Assembly (NCBI RefSeq): GCF_007993755.1
Contig: NZ_CP042467.1
Span: 434,001-498,000, forward strand
Reading direction: 5' to 3'
Source of the DNA: Microvenator marinus
Lineage (GTDB): Bacteria > Myxococcota_A > Bradymonadia > Bradymonadales > Bradymonadaceae
DNA length: 64,000 nt
The notes beneath the pieces are model-generated. The model worked only from the letters and a program-made list of their open reading frames with translations, was not told the origin of the DNA and ran no database searches. A program made the translations under genes and the position numbers. Below are positions 62,894 through 64,000 of the stretch, piece after piece. The number at the start of each line of letters is the position of its first letter. Position 1 is the first letter of the stretch.

Positions 62894-64000
62894 ATGAATT
62901 ACTTCAAGCTCATACTACTCATTCTTTCGCTCGCCCTTGCAGCTTGCGGCGATAGCGAAGTCAATACCAACGCATCCGGTGAGGCTGGGCCAAACGGGCC
63001 GAGCTTTAGCGACGAATTTTTCATGGTGCCGGCGGGACCCACATCGGTACAAGCCAACGTCACCGAATCCGTGCCTCTTGGCGTTCTTCTTTACAGCAAG
63101 AAGACCGGAGAGCCCGCTGCGGGTCAAAACATCTCCTACGAAATCATCGGTGAGGCAGGGCAGGCTTCACTGAGTGCGCGTAATGGCTCGACCGTCGAAG
63201 ACGGCTCAGCTTCCGTCAGCTTGCGAGTTGGCTCGGAGATGAATACCATTCAAGTTCGCGCCGATCACCCAAGTGCCAACGCCATTGACTTCCAAGTCAG
63301 CGTTGAGGCCCTCGCCGTAGGCTCGCTCAAGGTCAACCTCGTCAACACAGCTCCCTCGATCATGGACCTCTACGACATCGAAGTACGGGTCTACAAAGAA
63401 TCGGAATACAGCTGCGACGAGTTCCGCCCGTTCCTTCCGCAGCCACAGGCACTTTACGAAGAGATCGCACCTACCACAGCGACCGCTCCTGTATTCGACA
63501 ACCTCGGCACGTCCCAAGAGTTCATCATTACCGCTGTAGCCAGAGGCGACCGTTCGCAAGTCGCCGCGGGTGCTTGTCAGGACAACATCAACATCTCGGC
63601 CGATTCGATCAACGAATATGAACTGCTCCTGCAACTCATTCCGCTCAGCCCCGTTGGCACCTACGATGTGGAGAGTTTCTGGGACTTCACACAGGCCCTG
63701 GAAGACTCGGGTTCCATTGGTGCCACGATTGTTCGAGTTCTGAACATCTTCGAAAACCCAGGGCGCGCGATCTATGACGAGATCATCAATCTCGTCGAAC
63801 TCCTCGTTGGCGGCATCATTTCGGCCGGTATTGACCTTTTCCTCTCGGCGACCGGTCTCGATGACTCGTTCGCCAACATGATCAACAACTTTATCGCCGA
63901 GAATGAGGCTTTGTCGAAAATCTTCCGCGCCGGTAACGATTTGCGTGAGGTGGTCTCAAATCTTCAGATCCACAGTCAACTCACGATCGGTAAACTCGAT
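62894..64000 (+). CDS. Large lipoprotein, cut by window end
   Basis: The open frame from the ATG at 62894 reads to the edge (369 codons visible, no stop). It begins with a lipoprotein signal (NYFKLILLILSLALAAC) and then an Ig-like/invasin-type domain (about 40-140, ending in VRADHPSANAIDFQVSV), a second beta domain with two Cys (YSCDEF and GACQDN), and a helical, hydrophobic part (IINLVELLVGGIISAGIDLF). The family is not recognised. The promoter just upstream makes it an independent transcription unit. Confidence 0.75.
   Translation, partial: MNYFKLILLILSLALAACGDSEVNTNASGEAGPNGPSFSDEFFMVPAGPTSVQANVTESVPLGVLLYSKKTGEPAAGQNISYEIIGEAGQASLSARNGSTVEDGSASVSLRVGSEMNTIQVRADHPSANAIDFQVSVEALAVGSLKVNLVNTAPSIMDLYDIEVRVYKESEYSCDEFRPFLPQPQALYEEIAPTTATAPVFDNLGTSQEFIITAVARGDRSQVAAGACQDNINISADSINEYELLLQLIPLSPVGTYDVESFWDFTQALEDSGSIGATIVRVLNIFENPGRAIYDEIINLVELLVGGIISAGIDLFLSATGLDDSFANMINNFIAENEALSKIFRAGNDLREVVSNLQIHSQLTIGKLD

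Overview
The window is about 64 kb of chromosomal DNA of moderate GC content from a Gram-negative bacterium. It is densely coded: I find 51 protein genes, no gap above about 175 bases, and no tRNA, rRNA, CRISPR array or insertion sequence. Several traits point to a delta-proteobacterial or Myxococcota-type organism, and the Bradymonadales group is my best guess: many large lipoproteins with Cys-rich (Dickkopf-like) motifs, tandem FHA proteins, DUF4388/PilZ proteins, AgmX/PglI-type proteins, very large TPR proteins and a PrkA kinase. This placement is inferred from gene content, not from a marker phylogeny.

Layout. 1-7.6 kb: a tandem-FHA protein faces a plus-strand run of a DsbD-alpha-like lipoprotein, a PrkA-like kinase, a coiled-coil exported protein, an OmpA-domain lipoprotein and the p-aminobenzoate genes pabB, pabC and pabA, with small gaps or overlapping start/stop codons. 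7.6-19.7 kb: a zinc-ribbon/AAA/TPR protein, two uncharacterised proteins (one ending in a domain that aligns without gaps to ribosomal L7/L12), a membrane protein, an SDR oxidoreductase, a HAD-IG 5'-nucleotidase and a 1155-residue hydrolase-like lipoprotein. 19.8-29.4 kb: a TraB-family membrane protein, a MORN-repeat lipoprotein and a Lon-N-domain protein, then the minus-strand module phoH-pgpH-ybeY with two upstream membrane proteins. 29.4-43 kb: a MazG half protein, a Cys-rich lipoprotein, an alanine/sodium symporter with a large extra domain, a YfgM-like/BamB-like pair, a solitary ribosomal protein L3 gene, a TPR/cyclic-nucleotide-binding protein, a methyltransferase and an 1177-residue TPR protein. 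43-52 kb: a plus-strand run of lipoprotein, guaB, guaA, exported protein, AI-2E transporter, DUF4388/PilZ/J-like protein and GH113-like lipoprotein. 52-64 kb: an RND/MMPL exporter, ruvX-mltG, a PglI-type protein facing a PocR/sigma-54 regulator, a one-POTRA Omp85 protein, a soluble lytic transglycosylase, an outer-membrane protein and two lipoproteins, the last cut by the window end.

Themes. Much of the window serves the cell envelope: outer-membrane assembly (BamB-like, BamA-like), peptidoglycan remodelling (MltG, Slt, OmpA domain), lipid or hydrophobic export (RND/MMPL) and many lipoproteins. A second theme is nucleotide and folate metabolism (guaBA, pabBCA, MazG, 5'-nucleotidase), and a third is RNA and ribosome function (YbeY, PhoH, L3, L7/L12-like domain). 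No single undescribed defence or mobile system is evident. The most distinctive items are the L7/L12-like domain protein, the solitary rplC with a structured leader, the symporter with an inserted soluble domain, and several promoter/palindrome modules.
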